Positions 1-8,762 of a DNA stretch of 64,000 bases are shown piece by piece; position 1 is the first letter of the stretch; each line of letters opens with the position of its first letter. Below the pieces are notes generated by a model, which ran no database searches, was not told the origin of the DNA, and saw nothing but the letters and a program-made list of their open reading frames with translations. The DNA lies in contig NZ_KN266212.1 in the NCBI RefSeq assembly GCF_000766945.1, positions 140,796 to 204,795 of the forward strand, written 5' to 3'. A program made the translations under genes and the position numbers. This DNA is from Cellvibrio mixtus subsp. mixtus J3-8 (GTDB lineage: Bacteria; Pseudomonadota; Gammaproteobacteria; Pseudomonadales; Cellvibrionaceae).

Positions 1-117
1 TTCAGATATTCATCAATCGCTGGTGCTATTTTTTTTAATACAGTGCAAACAGGTCGTTGTCGTTTTGAGGCAGCAGATTTTGTAGATAATTAGTATTCAT
101 AGCGAATTGCTGTATCT

Positions 118-152
118 GGTAAAAAGCAGTTATGAGCTTGGCCCATAACTGC
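118..152 (-). terminator. Intrinsic terminator of the metallopeptidase gene
   Basis: Arms GCAGTTATG (126-134) and CATAACTGC (144-152) are perfect complements around a 9-nt loop. Read on the minus strand the hairpin is followed directly by TTTTT. It lies 15 bp past the stop codon of the minus-strand gene that ends at 167, as expected for its terminator. Confidence 0.75.
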
Positions 153-166
153 ACAGTGACATATTT

Positions 167-1681
167 CTATGGAGCGAGTTCAACGCGAATAGAATGGATA
201 TTGTCATTCAACGCACCGACAAATGAGACGTCGGATGTGTATTGGACACCGGTACCGGAAAGATCAGTGCTGGTAAATAAAGTGACGCGATAACCAGTGG
301 GCACTTTAACGGAAGATACACCTGAATTTGCGCTGTTGGGATCAAACCATGAACCCGGTGCACCGCGCACAATTAAATCATTGGGTGTGTAATTCCCGAC
401 ATCGAGTTTCAACCCAAAACCTTCAAAGTTAGCGTGTTCGAATACCGTAATACCTTGTGTTGCTGGCAGTGGTGCCGGTTGTTCGCCATAGAGCGCGCCT
501 TTTTCAACGGAATAGAAATACCACAAGTGATCTACATCATGGCCGGTCCATTGCACCCAGATATCGTTGGTGTATTGCCCGCTACGTAGCAGTTGATCCA
601 ATTGATCCACGCGTGAACTTCCACCACCCGCGTAATTCGTATCAATCCATTGCAAAAAGCTCGCTGCTACTCCATATCCGTTACTGTAATGTTGGCCGTA
701 GCGATATTGTTGCAATGACCAACCGAGGTTACTCAACCCATATTCATCACGCACAAAATCAGCAATGCCTTCGGTTAGCCAGCCCGGAACATTTCCAAAT
801 GAATAAGCCTGAATAATATGCATGCCTTCGTGAACCATAATATCGGTGTCATGCGGGTTATCGAGCATCCATTGTCTTTTAACGGTAATGCGATCACCGC
901 CAGCGTAGGCTGGTGGGTCTATGTCGCGTATATCCAGATAAACAGTTTGTGGGGCGCTGGTATTAAAACGTGCAAATAATTGCGGATACACTGTATGGAA
1001 TGTACATGCCAGGTTATTTAACGTGTTGTTATTAAATACCCCTTCTACGCTAATGATTAAATTGATATTGCTTTGGCAACCACTTACAGGCTGACCCGAA
1101 AAACGTAAATTATCTACCACAATAGCGCTATTGGTATTGGGGACGCTTAATACCAGTTTGATCACCAGATCCGAATAGTTTTGCTTCAATGCAGTTTCAA
1201 TATTAGCGGGAATTGGAATGGATAATTTATGAAATGTATTTGCGGATAAGTTTGCAAGATTGGCGGAACCAACCCAGGCGCTGTAAAGCCCCAGTGTTGG
1301 ACTGGAAACAGAAAGTTGTACTTGGCCCCAGGAGAATACTGCGGGAAGCTGAACATCAATTTCAAATTCCTGTGAAACATTTGAAAGCGTTGCCAGTGGT
1401 ACAGAACTTAACTGGGTGTAGGAAAAATTATTGATGGCAATAGCAGAGTTGCCTTGTGAATGCACATTGGTGTTTGCCAATGTGCCCGAGCTGGCAGACC
1501 AGTGTTGTGTTGATTCAAAACCCAATATATCCGTTTGTGTTTGTGCCAGTGCGCCTGCTGCAAAAACGGTCGTTATTAACACACTGGTTAATTGAAATAG
1601 CATTTTCCTGGCGCACATTTTTTTCATCGCCGTGTGTGCATGCCTGATTTTTGCAAACAGTTTGCGAATGGTGTACTTCAT
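167..1681 (-). CDS. Secreted basic-secretory-protein-type metallopeptidase with a beta/gamma-crystallin-like C-terminus
   Basis: A predicted exported zinc peptidase. The start at 1681 is preferred because GGAGAG lies just upstream; the ATG at 1693 has no such site. Numbered from the 1693 ATG, the signal peptide ends near ALA-QT (residue 50). A beta-sandwich domain resembling a carbohydrate-binding or jelly-roll fold follows (about 55-200). The catalytic domain has HEGMH at 288-292, followed by GWLTEGIADFVRDEYG, the pattern of the plant/bacterial basic secretory protein (BSP) peptidase family. The last ~95 residues (from ITVFEHANFEGFG) look like a beta/gamma-crystallin domain, often a calcium-binding or stability module. 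The signal peptide n-region is unusually long, so an internal start at M23 or M31 is possible. The gene is monocistronic, with its own terminator. The substrate is not evident. Confidence 0.8.
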   Translation of the reverse strand: MKYTIRKLFAKIRHAHTAMKKMCARKMLFQLTSVLITTVFAAGALAQTQTDILGFESTQHWSASSGTLANTNVHSQGNSAIAINNFSYTQLSSVPLATLSNVSQEFEIDVQLPAVFSWGQVQLSVSSPTLGLYSAWVGSANLANLSANTFHKLSIPIPANIETALKQNYSDLVIKLVLSVPNTNSAIVVDNLRFSGQPVSGCQSNINLIISVEGVFNNNTLNNLACTFHTVYPQLFARFNTSAPQTVYLDIRDIDPPAYAGGDRITVKRQWMLDNPHDTDIMVHEGMHIIQAYSFGNVPGWLTEGIADFVRDEYGLSNLGWSLQQYRYGQHYSNGYGVAASFLQWIDTNYAGGGSSRVDQLDQLLRSGQYTNDIWVQWTGHDVDHLWYFYSVEKGALYGEQPAPLPATQGITVFEHANFEGFGLKLDVGNYTPNDLIVRGAPGSWFDPNSANSGVSSVKVPTGYRVTLFTSTDLSGTGVQYTSDVSFVGALNDNIHSIRVELAP

Positions 1682-1931
1682 ATTGCTCTCCATTGTTCAC
1701 ATTAATGACTCATCTGATACCAAATTTGCTCGAACCAAACAGCATTGAGCCTGGCGATCATCAGCCAGGCCTGTGACAAAAAGAAGATTAAAAGTCGTAT
1801 TGGAAAAAATTTTGTCGGCTGAATTTGTTTGGGGTGATTTTTTCTTGAAAGAATTTTTTAGGCAGAATTTTTGCGCGAAGGTCAGTCACAAAAATACAAA
1901 TTTTTACACTGATGGTTTTTAAACGTATGTG

Positions 1932-2198
1932 TTAACGTAATTGGCTATCTTTGCTGCCGCGACGATTGATGGGTGAGTGAGTGGTTTCTTCTTTGTCGCG
2001 TTCTTCCTGGCATTTAATACATAACCGCACACCGCGGATTGCCAGGCGACGCCCTTCCGGAATAGGTGCATCGCATTCCTCGCAACGGGTCAGGCTTTCT
2101 CCGGCAGGAATACGGCTGCGCGCTTGTTGGACGGCGTCATCAATACTTGCATCTATTTGGTCCTGGACAGCCCCGTCTTTTGCCCAACCTCCAGCCAT
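1932..2198 (-). CDS. ybiI: DksA/TraR-type C4 zinc finger protein, YbiI-like
   Basis: An 88-residue cytoplasmic protein of the DksA/TraR zinc-finger family. It matches E. coli YbiI in length and through nearly all of its sequence as I recall it, including the start (MAGGWAKDGAV), the CEEC...CIKC zinc ligands, and the ending NRRGSKDSQLR. It lacks the long N-terminal coiled coil of DksA, so it is not expected to act through the RNA polymerase secondary channel in the same way. The role of YbiI is poorly defined. GAGG lies 8 nt before the ATG. It sits downstream of the LPMO gene on the same strand, but a strong terminator separates them. Confidence 0.9.
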   Translation of the reverse strand: MAGGWAKDGAVQDQIDASIDDAVQQARSRIPAGESLTRCEECDAPIPEGRRLAIRGVRLCIKCQEERDKEETTHSPINRRGSKDSQLR

Positions 2199-2343
2199 TC
2201 GTTATTCCTCGTTAGCATTTCTATATTGGTGTTGCGATTGCGATAAAAAGCAGCAGGTATATTTTAACTGTCGCCATATGAATTGGTTGGCAGGCGTAAA
2301 ATAAAGTTCAGTTTTTCGTTTGGCGACGATGTGCCTGTAAATT

Positions 2344-2373
2344 AAAAAACGGCAACCAGGGTTGCCGTTTTTT
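2344..2373. terminator. Strong bidirectional terminator
   Basis: A 14-bp perfect stem: AAAAAACGGCAACC (2344-2357) and GGTTGCCGTTTTTT (2360-2373) with a 2-nt loop. Runs of A and T on the two sides make it work on either strand. It lies just past the stop of the minus-strand LPMO gene and separates it from ybiI. Confidence 0.9.
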
Positions 2374-2424
2374 AGGTGTTAATCTGTTCCCTGATTACAT
2401 TTTCCTATTAATTTTGCATATCCA

Positions 2425-3600
2425 TTACTGACAGCTGCGTACTAATGTCCAGGCATTATTCCATGCCCAACCGGTACCCGGTGCATAAGCGCCGCCTTGT
2501 GAACACCAGCCGCTCACAGTACAACGGTACTCGCTACCACCATTTTGTACCAATGCATTATTCGCATAACTTGCGCCGTTGACAAACGCAGGTGATGTGC
2601 AATTGCCAGTAGCAGGTGCAGAAGATGATGAACGTGCACTACTGGTTGAAAGTGGTGATGAACTTGTTGAGACAACAACGGATGATGCACTCGAACCATT
2701 GTCAGTACATGCACCTAAATCCAGCCAATAGTTATAGGCGCCAGAGGTTTCAGCAGGGTTGTTACCCTGGGTCCAATAGTTAGCAGAGTAACGTCTGTTA
2801 TTGTATTGAACTTGCTGCGGGTTGTTATACGCAGTAGTTGCATTCCATACCGGCAAGCCCGCGCACGTATTATTTGATGCGCTTGATGTTGTCCCGGTAG
2901 AAGAGCTCGATGTTACAACAGCAGACGACGCAATAGACGATGAACTGGTTGGTGTGCCGTAGATTACATCAATACATTGATAGAACGCTTCCGGCGCATC
3001 AGCCACTGGATCACGCTGCCAAATACTGTAAACAATATGACGGCCAGTACGCTGCGGCAGGTTCACAATATGAGTAGAAGTTGTTTCACGATCTGCAGGT
3101 GCTGATTGATGGATTTGCTCCAGGTCAGACCATTTCAATGGTGCTGCGCCGGGATTAAAACCTTGTTTGGTAATGTAGTAACGGAAGTACTTGGTTTTGT
3201 GTGCAGCAGTGTTGGTCCAGATAAATGCACGTGGACCTGCGCTAACAGTAGTCGCACTCCAATCATTACGCGCGAGGTTTAAGCCATTCATGCTACCGAT
3301 ATTGGCGCCACACAATTTGCCATCGGGAATCAGGTTCTGGTGATTGTCGTTAGCACCACCAATGCCGATGGATTGTGGTTCATACTGGCTTGAGTTACCT
3401 GCAGCTGAAGCTGCAATACACGCTGCCGAGCTACCACCGCCTTGAGCGGATGTACACAGGAATGCACGGCTTTTAGGGCTCGAAACATAACCGTGTGCAC
3501 TAACTTCTACCGCGCTCAATAACGCAGCAGAACCTATTAACGCCGATAAACTTACAGCGCTAAATGTTTTAACACGGGCAACAACAGAAGGATTATTCAT
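2425..3600 (-). CDS. lpmo10A: Secreted AA10 lytic polysaccharide monooxygenase with CBM5 and CBM73 modules
   Basis: A copper-dependent oxidase predicted to cleave crystalline chitin outside the cell. In the 391-residue product from the 3600 ATG, the signal peptide ends at residue 35. The mature protein then starts with His36 (HGYVS), which with His134 forms the copper histidine brace. The AA10 domain spans about 36-214, with WQRDPVADAPEAF near the axial Phe206. A serine-rich linker (218-243) leads to a CBM5-type chitin-binding module (245-298). A second serine-rich linker (302-330) leads to a C-terminal CBM73-type module (334-391). This domain order is that of Cellvibrio japonicus LPMO10A, which acts on alpha-chitin. 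An in-frame ATG at 3624 is less likely because it would extend the signal peptide. The gene is monocistronic, with a terminator at 2344-2373. Confidence 0.93.
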   Translation of the reverse strand: MNNPSVVARVKTFSAVSLSALIGSAALLSAVEVSAHGYVSSPKSRAFLCTSAQGGGSSAACIAASAAGNSSQYEPQSIGIGGANDNHQNLIPDGKLCGANIGSMNGLNLARNDWSATTVSAGPRAFIWTNTAAHKTKYFRYYITKQGFNPGAAPLKWSDLEQIHQSAPADRETTSTHIVNLPQRTGRHIVYSIWQRDPVADAPEAFYQCIDVIYGTPTSSSSIASSAVVTSSSSTGTTSSASNNTCAGLPVWNATTAYNNPQQVQYNNRRYSANYWTQGNNPAETSGAYNYWLDLGACTDNGSSASSVVVSTSSSPLSTSSARSSSSAPATGNCTSPAFVNGASYANNALVQNGGSEYRCTVSGWCSQGGAYAPGTGWAWNNAWTLVRSCQ

Positions 3601-3959
3601 TATTCTCACTTTCACTCTCCACATTTATCAATGTTGATATGTCGATGGCATTTATCAAAAAGGATTTGATATTTTTGAAAGAATAAAATTTAACAATAAA
3701 AATTTTATTCGGGCGTTGAGTCTACGATGCTCAATTTAAAACACCAGTCTGACTTTTCGCTTTTCCGGGGTTTTAGCGTTCGACTTTACGATGAAAAAAA
3801 ACGCACTTGTTTGAATGGAAATTTATGCGTCATTCAGCATTGCATTACTGCAATAGAAATAACTAATTCATTAGCGTTGGAAAACCAAGCCATTAAATGT
3901 GAACTTAATCTTTTTAGTTGTTTCCTAAAAGATGAATGTTTTTTTTAGGAGTAGGGCAG
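3601..3959. other. Intergenic region upstream of the LPMO, no convincing gene
   Basis: This 359-bp AT-rich stretch should hold the divergent promoters of the LPMO (minus) and the small gene at 3960 (plus). The only clear structure is the inverted repeat at 3681-3710, listed separately. A 73-codon plus-strand reading frame from 3727 has no ribosome-binding site or family resemblance, and I do not call it. Confidence 0.6.
3681..3710. promoter_or_regulatory. AT-rich 11-bp inverted repeat upstream of the LPMO
   Basis: GAATAAAATTT (3681-3691) and AAATTTTATTC (3700-3710) are exact complements, 8 nt apart, about 80-110 bp upstream of the LPMO start codon. The site could be an operator for a regulator or a transcript hairpin. 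No regulator can be named from the sequence. Confidence 0.4.
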
Positions 3960-4184
3960 ATGTCAACTAGTACACAAACCCGATATCAGCATCACCTTCA
4001 GCGTCGCCAAACGGGCGGCGAGCAAACCGACGAGCTCTTTATTAACAATCCTGATCATCCGTTGAAGGCGACGGAACAGGGTAACCAGGTACAAAAAATC
4101 GACTATGTTGAAGGTCAGGATCAAAAGTCGCCCCAAAACCCGGCAGAGCGTATTCCCGATGATATTAATACCCGGGAGCGTTAA
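3960..4184 (+). CDS. Small hydrophilic protein of unknown function
   Basis: A 74-codon frame with AGGAG placed 8 nt before the ATG. The product has no signal peptide or membrane segment. It is rich in Gln, Asn, Asp and Glu and ends in RIPDDINTRER. I do not recognise a family. An opposite-strand frame (3963-4226) covers the same bases, but it lacks a start site this good. Support rests on the ribosome-binding site and on a composition typical of a soluble, possibly disordered protein. Confidence 0.5.
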   Translation: MSTSTQTRYQHHLQRRQTGGEQTDELFINNPDHPLKATEQGNQVQKIDYVEGQDQKSPQNPAERIPDDINTRER

Positions 4185-4744
4185 CCCGGGTTGAGGTGCG
4201 ACCATGAATTGAGCAGGCTTCGGCAATGCAAGCCATTGCTGGGGCAGGGCTGGTTACCAAAATGACATCCACAGAGTTATCCACAGCTTCTGTGGATAGT
4301 CTCACTCTGCATCCGGTTAAATCGGTAAATACTATCGGGCATAGTATTTGCTGAATCATCTCTATCGCTTAACCGCCTAAATCTTTCCAGATAAGTAATA
4401 TTTGGATAAATGTGGCGGAAATCTGGCTGCGGCGGGTAAATCTGCTGTTGGAAAGGTGAAAGTGGCATTAAATTTACGATTTTTATCATCTTGATGGGGG
4501 TGCATTGCATCGGTGCGCTTGCATAGATCCGTGCACCTTATGTAATCTGCGCGCCCGCCCAAAAAGCCCGAATAATCCTAAATGATGCGAGCACCCACTA
4601 AAGGTTTGGGCATGTATTGGTCTGGTTGATAGTGATCCAATCGTCATTTTCTACCTCTTGCCTTGAGTGATGGCGTAGAATGCCGCCCTCTTTTGGTGAT
4701 TCGCTTGTGCGTTTTTTAATCCCTCGATTTGTTGGAGAAGCCTA
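4185..4744. other. Intergenic region before ppc with a DnaA-box-like palindrome
   Basis: A 560-bp stretch without a supportable gene. It includes the palindromic DnaA-box pair at 4278-4298 and the promoter region of ppc. Overlapping minus-strand frames here (4165-4562) have no ribosome-binding sites and no recognisable family. Confidence 0.6.
4266..4298. promoter_or_regulatory. DnaA-box-like palindrome
   Basis: TTATCCACA at 4277-4285 matches the DnaA-box consensus exactly. TATCCACAG (4278-4286) and CTGTGGATA (4290-4298) form a perfect 9-bp inverted repeat with a 3-nt centre, so the second box faces the first with one mismatch. A third related string, CATCCACAG, lies at 4266-4274. It may bind DnaA, or it may simply be a hairpin. 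Confidence 0.4.
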
Positions 4745-7360
4745 ATGTTAAAGCTGCCTGAAACCCTGCGCGAAAACGTCCGCCTGCTAGGGGAACTTCT
4801 GGGTGAAACAATTCACGCCCACGAAGGCGAAGCGCTGTTTTCCAAGGTCGAAGGTATTCGCAAATTAGGTAAGGCAATTACCAAGGCTGAAAATGGTGAC
4901 TCTGCACCGTTGGTTGCGATGCTGAGCAGTTTGAATGACCAGGACATCCTGCCGATTGTACGAGCGTTCAACCAATTCCTTAACCTGGCCAATATTGCGG
5001 ACCAGGAGTACTTCTCCAGTGCCGAAGCCGAGCGCGAGGACAGCTTGCAGACCATGATCCAGGAGTTTTCCCGGGTTCATGGCAAAAGTGCATTAACTGA
5101 AATTATCAATAAATTGCGTATCGAGCTGGTTTTGACCGCTCACCCGACCGAGGTGACCCGCCGCACCCTGATTCGCAAATATGATCAAATCGTAGATACC
5201 CTTGCCGATCGCCAGAACGGTAGCTTACTGACCTTTGAGCAGGATAAATTACGTGGCCGCCTGCACCGTTTGGTCGAGGAAATCTGGTCTACTGACGAAA
5301 TCCGTACTACCCGTCCTACCGCTGTTGACGAAGCCAAATGGGGCTTTGCAGTTATCGAGAACAGCTTGTGGCAAGCGGTTCCTGACTTTATCCGCCATCT
5401 GGACCGTATGTGTACCCGTCATTTGGGGGAATCCCTGCCGGTAGATATTCGCCCCATCAAGTTTTATTCCTGGATGGGTGGCGACCGCGACGGCAACCCC
5501 AATGTGACTCACAAAATTACCCGCGAAGTATTGTTGCTGGGCCGCTGGATGGCGGCCGAACTTTACTCGCGCGATATTTATAGCCTTGGTGGTGATCTGA
5601 GTATGAGCGAAGCGAGCGACGAATTGCGCGCACGCTATCCGGACAGTGCTACTCCTTATCGCGATGCGATGTACGATTTGCGTCGTCGCATCCAGTCCAC
5701 GCTGGAGTGGGCTGAAGCCCGCTTACAGGGGCGTGCGGTGGAAGTGCCTGCGGATCTGATCACCAGCCGCGAAGATTTGTTGTCGCCGTTAATGCTGTGT
5801 TTCCGTTCGTTGAACGAAGTGGGGTTACCACATATCGCCAATGGCCCGTTGGTTGACACTATTCGCCGTATCCACTGTTTCGGCATTAACCTGGTGCCGC
5901 TGGATATTCGCCAGGATGGTGATCGCCACGTACAAGCTATTGATGAATTGGTGCAATACCTCGGCCTGGGTGATTATCGTGCATGGTCCGAAGAAGAGCG
6001 TCAGGCATTTCTGTTGGAATCATTAACCAGTAAGCGTCCGTTGTTACCATCGGTATGGCCGGTGAGTGATGAAACTGCTGAAGTATTGGCGACTTGCCGT
6101 GTAGTCGCGCAAGAACCGCGCGAGATTCTGTCCCACTACATTATTTCCATGGCCCAACAACCCTCGGATGTGCTGGCTGTTGCACTCTTGTTGAAAGAAT
6201 GTGGCATGACCTGGAACATGCCCATTGTGCCGTTGTTTGAGACTCTGGATGATCTTGATCGTGCGCCGGTTGTGATGGAGCGCTTGTGGGGCCTGGAGTG
6301 GTATCAGCAATATTCTGCTCATCAGCAGACAGTGATGATCGGCTACTCGGATTCGGCGAAAGACGCCGGTAAGCTCGCCGCAACCTGGGCGCAATATAAG
6401 GCGCAGGAAAAACTGGTGGCGCTGGCTGATAAGTTTGATGTGTCTCTGGTGCTGTTCCATGGTCGTGGCGGTACTGTTGGCCGCGGTGGCGGCCCGGTAG
6501 AGAAAGCGATGGCATCACAACCACCGGGATCTGTGAAAGGGCGTATCCGTGTGACCGAGCAAGGCGAGATGATTCGCTATAAATTCGGTCTGCCACGGGT
6601 AGCGTTCAGCAGCTTGTCTTCCTATGTCGTGGCAACCCTGCGCGCAACTATGTCGCCCAACGCGGCACCGAAAGATGAATGGCGTGATCTGATTGAACGC
6701 ATGGGTAAAGCCAGTCTGGAAGCCTATCGCAGTGTTGTGCGTGGCCATAAAGACTTCGTGCCTTATTTCCGTAATTTGACACCTGAGCAGGAGCTAAGCC
6801 TTTTGGCGTTGGGCAGCCGCCCGGCCAAGCGTAAATCCACTGGTGGCGTAGAAAGTTTGCGCGCAATTCCCTGGGTATTCGCCTGGACACAAGTCCGCTT
6901 GAATCTGCCGGCCTGGTTAGGTACTCGCCAGTCGTTTGAATATGCATTGGAAAATGATCCGGCGTTGTTGCAGGACATGGTTAGCAACTGGCCGTTCTTT
7001 TCCAGCTTCCTCGATCTTTTGGAAATGGTCATTGGCAAGGCGGATGGTCCGATTTGTACCTATTACGAAGAGCAGTTGGTGCCTGTTGAATACCGTGGCT
7101 TGGGGCAGGAATTACGCGGTGATTTGAAAGCCCTTGAGGGCTTGATAAACCAGATGAAGAAACAGGATACGCTGCTGGCAGATGATCCGATGCTGCGTCA
7201 ATCGCTGGAGGTGCGCAAGCCTTACGTTGATCCGTTGAACTACCTCCAGGCAGAGCTGCTCAAGCGCTATCGCAGCAGTGAAACCATCAGTCCAGACCTT
7301 GAGCGTGCACTTAAAGTGACCATGGCAGGTATTGCCGCAGGTATGCGCAACACGGGTTGA
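4745..7360 (+). CDS. ppc: Phosphoenolpyruvate carboxylase
   Basis: Carboxylates PEP with bicarbonate to oxaloacetate, replenishing the TCA cycle in the cytoplasm. At 871 residues it has the usual bacterial length. The hallmarks are present in order: TAHPTE with catalytic His133, GGDRDGNPNVT, GYSDSAKDAG, the active-site loop FHGRGGTVGRGGGP, VTEQGEMIRYKFG, and the conserved C-terminal MRNTG that takes part in the active and allosteric sites. GGAGA lies 7 nt before the ATG. It stands alone, with no operon partner on either side. A GC-rich hairpin follows the stop codon. Confidence 0.97.
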   Translation: MLKLPETLRENVRLLGELLGETIHAHEGEALFSKVEGIRKLGKAITKAENGDSAPLVAMLSSLNDQDILPIVRAFNQFLNLANIADQEYFSSAEAEREDSLQTMIQEFSRVHGKSALTEIINKLRIELVLTAHPTEVTRRTLIRKYDQIVDTLADRQNGSLLTFEQDKLRGRLHRLVEEIWSTDEIRTTRPTAVDEAKWGFAVIENSLWQAVPDFIRHLDRMCTRHLGESLPVDIRPIKFYSWMGGDRDGNPNVTHKITREVLLLGRWMAAELYSRDIYSLGGDLSMSEASDELRARYPDSATPYRDAMYDLRRRIQSTLEWAEARLQGRAVEVPADLITSREDLLSPLMLCFRSLNEVGLPHIANGPLVDTIRRIHCFGINLVPLDIRQDGDRHVQAIDELVQYLGLGDYRAWSEEERQAFLLESLTSKRPLLPSVWPVSDETAEVLATCRVVAQEPREILSHYIISMAQQPSDVLAVALLLKECGMTWNMPIVPLFETLDDLDRAPVVMERLWGLEWYQQYSAHQQTVMIGYSDSAKDAGKLAATWAQYKAQEKLVALADKFDVSLVLFHGRGGTVGRGGGPVEKAMASQPPGSVKGRIRVTEQGEMIRYKFGLPRVAFSSLSSYVVATLRATMSPNAAPKDEWRDLIERMGKASLEAYRSVVRGHKDFVPYFRNLTPEQELSLLALGSRPAKRKSTGGVESLRAIPWVFAWTQVRLNLPAWLGTRQSFEYALENDPALLQDMVSNWPFFSSFLDLLEMVIGKADGPICTYYEEQLVPVEYRGLGQELRGDLKALEGLINQMKKQDTLLADDPMLRQSLEVRKPYVDPLNYLQAELLKRYRSSETISPDLERALKVTMAGIAAGMRNTG

Positions 7361-7818
7361 TTTATAGACGATGCTGGCGGCTAAATTATGGCCGCCGGCG
7401 ATTGTTACCTCCTGTTTCCTTTCTACCCTCTTGTAAAAACCCCTTATCACGATTTTTTCTATAGGTCGCCTATTTCCACCCGACGGAGTTGGCAGATCTT
7501 CTTAAAAAGCCGTTCGGTATATAATTTGAACTGGTTATCGCAAATTCGCTTGGCATTTAAAGGCTTTGTCGTTAAAGTTTGTTTAAGTGCACACCTGACA
7601 GCGCAGTCATTTAAAAAAACAATAATCCATACCACACAAATAGCTTCGCTCCAGAAGCAATACTACACGACTCATTTTGGACCACGGTCACCTATGGAAG
7701 GTACTGCTTTGAGGCTTATCCCGGCAGCTATCGGAAGGCTTTGTTATTTTTAATAGCTAAAAAATATAGATATTAGTTTTTTATACCTAAAATCAATGTG
7801 TGTTAGAGGTGTTTTACG
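7361..7818. other. Intergenic region between ppc and the pilin operon
   Basis: A 458-bp stretch without a convincing gene. Just past ppc, arms GCTGGCGGC (7373-7381) and GCCGCCGGC (7391-7399) form a hairpin with no T-run, so termination there would be weak or Rho-dependent. TATAAT at 7520-7525 could be a -10 box for the pilin operon, but no good -35 lies at the right distance. A 121-codon frame (7388-7753) looks spurious. Confidence 0.5.
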
Positions 7819-8271
7819 ATGAAATCGATTACCTCAATGAGGGGGAGGTTTGGTTTTCAGCGTGCGTTTACGTTGATCGAACTTATGATCGCGGTAGCTA
7901 TTGTGGCAATCCTTGCTGCTATCGCTTTTCCTGCCTACACCAGTTATATCGCAAAAAGCGAAATTCGCTCAGCCCAGGCTGACCTGCTGGCATTGAGCCT
8001 GAACTTTGAAAACCGCTATCAGCGCACCCTGGTTTATCCCACGTTGACTGCGGCTGAAAAAGCAAATAAAGCGGGTATTCAGGGGTATTTCAAGGGGTGG
8101 ACAACAAGTACCTCCAACTTTGAATTCAAGGTTGACGAGAGCAGTGCTTCAGTTTACAAAATTTCTGCTGTAGGTAGTGGTCGCCAGACGGGATGTACTA
8201 TCAGCCTTAACTATAAAAATGAGCGTACAACCTCTGGTTGCACATATAACCCTGGTAGTTCGTGGTTATGA
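7819..8271 (+). CDS. pilE: Type IV pilin-like protein, PilE type
   Basis: A 150-residue prepilin, probably a minor subunit of the type IV pilus. The N-terminus has a short basic leader and the class III signal (R)A-FTLIELMIAVAIVAILAAIA, with cleavage expected after Ala16 and Glu21 at position +5. The residue before the cut is Ala where Gly is usual; some prepilin peptidases tolerate this. The hydrophobic helix is followed by a pilin head with a C-terminal Cys pair (GCTISL ... GCTYNP), as in PilE of the Pseudomonas fimU-pilVWXY1Y2E cluster. AGAGG lies upstream of the ATG. It is the first gene of a five-gene operon, and its stop overlaps the fimT start (ATGA). Confidence 0.85.
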   Translation: MKSITSMRGRFGFQRAFTLIELMIAVAIVAILAAIAFPAYTSYIAKSEIRSAQADLLALSLNFENRYQRTLVYPTLTAAEKANKAGIQGYFKGWTTSTSNFEFKVDESSASVYKISAVGSGRQTGCTISLNYKNERTTSGCTYNPGSSWL

Positions 8272-8762
8272 AGCAGCAGGGCGTGACTTTAGTTGAGTTG
8301 ATGATTGTTCTTTTAATCATCGGACTTATTGCGGTTGCAGCTTCGCCATTTACTTCTGCCTGGGTGAAGGATGCAAAAGTTTCCGAAGGTGCATCAGCTG
8401 TTGAAGAGGCTATCGGTCGAGCAAAGGCTGCCGCCTTGCGCAACACCGCTCGCGTGACTGGCGACAAACCGGCGAGCAGGGTTTGTTTTAGCTCATCAGA
8501 AGTCAAAGTAGTGGTTCCCGCGACCCCAACCCAGGAAGTTAAATGCGATTTGACCCCTGTGTGGACTGCAAAACTGTCTGATGTTGTTACCGTTAAAACG
8601 TTTAAAGATAAAGACGATACGCCATCAACATGGTCGTGCAGCTGCTTTAACAATAAAGGATTAGCGATAACTGACTCAGCCAATTGCAATGAATGCAGCA
8701 CTAACCTGAATTTTAAATTTGGACACACTGGAGTTGATAGTGATGAACGCAGTTTTTACTAA
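8268..8762 (+). CDS. fimT: Minor pseudopilin, FimT/FimU (GspH) type
   Basis: A prepilin-like protein thought to help prime pilus assembly at the inner membrane. From the ATG at 8268, which overlaps the pilE stop, the leader is MKQQG and the cut would precede VTLVELMIVLLIIGLI, with Glu10 at +5. The head domain contains the GspH/FimT-like segment EGASAVEEAIGRAKAAALRN and several cysteines near the end (CSCFNNKGLAI ... NCNEC). Length and position match FimT/FimU in other pilus operons. Its 3' end overlaps pilV by 20 bp. Confidence 0.8.
   Translation: MKQQGVTLVELMIVLLIIGLIAVAASPFTSAWVKDAKVSEGASAVEEAIGRAKAAALRNTARVTGDKPASRVCFSSSEVKVVVPATPTQEVKCDLTPVWTAKLSDVVTVKTFKDKDDTPSTWSCSCFNNKGLAITDSANCNECSTNLNFKFGHTGVDSDERSFY

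Noticed and set aside
3727-3948. 73-codon plus-strand frame upstream of the small gene
   Set aside because: No ribosome-binding site, no recognisable family; composition looks like translated AT-rich intergenic DNA.
4266-4298. Replication origin at the DnaA-box palindrome
   Set aside because: No dnaA, dnaN, gidA or similar genes nearby and only two or three boxes; not enough for an origin.
6044-6596. Minus-strand frames of 138 and 151 codons inside ppc
   Set aside because: They lie fully within a highly conserved gene; the reading is a shadow of ppc codon use.
7551-7568. Possible sigma-54 promoter (TGGCA...) upstream of pilE
   Set aside because: The -12 GC is missing at the required distance; only the -24 half looks right.
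7388-7753. 121-codon plus-strand frame between ppc and pilE
   Set aside because: No ribosome-binding site, no domain, and it starts inside the ppc hairpin.
8207-8728. 173-codon minus-strand frame across pilE and fimT
   Set aside because: Antisense to two clear pilin genes and without family features.
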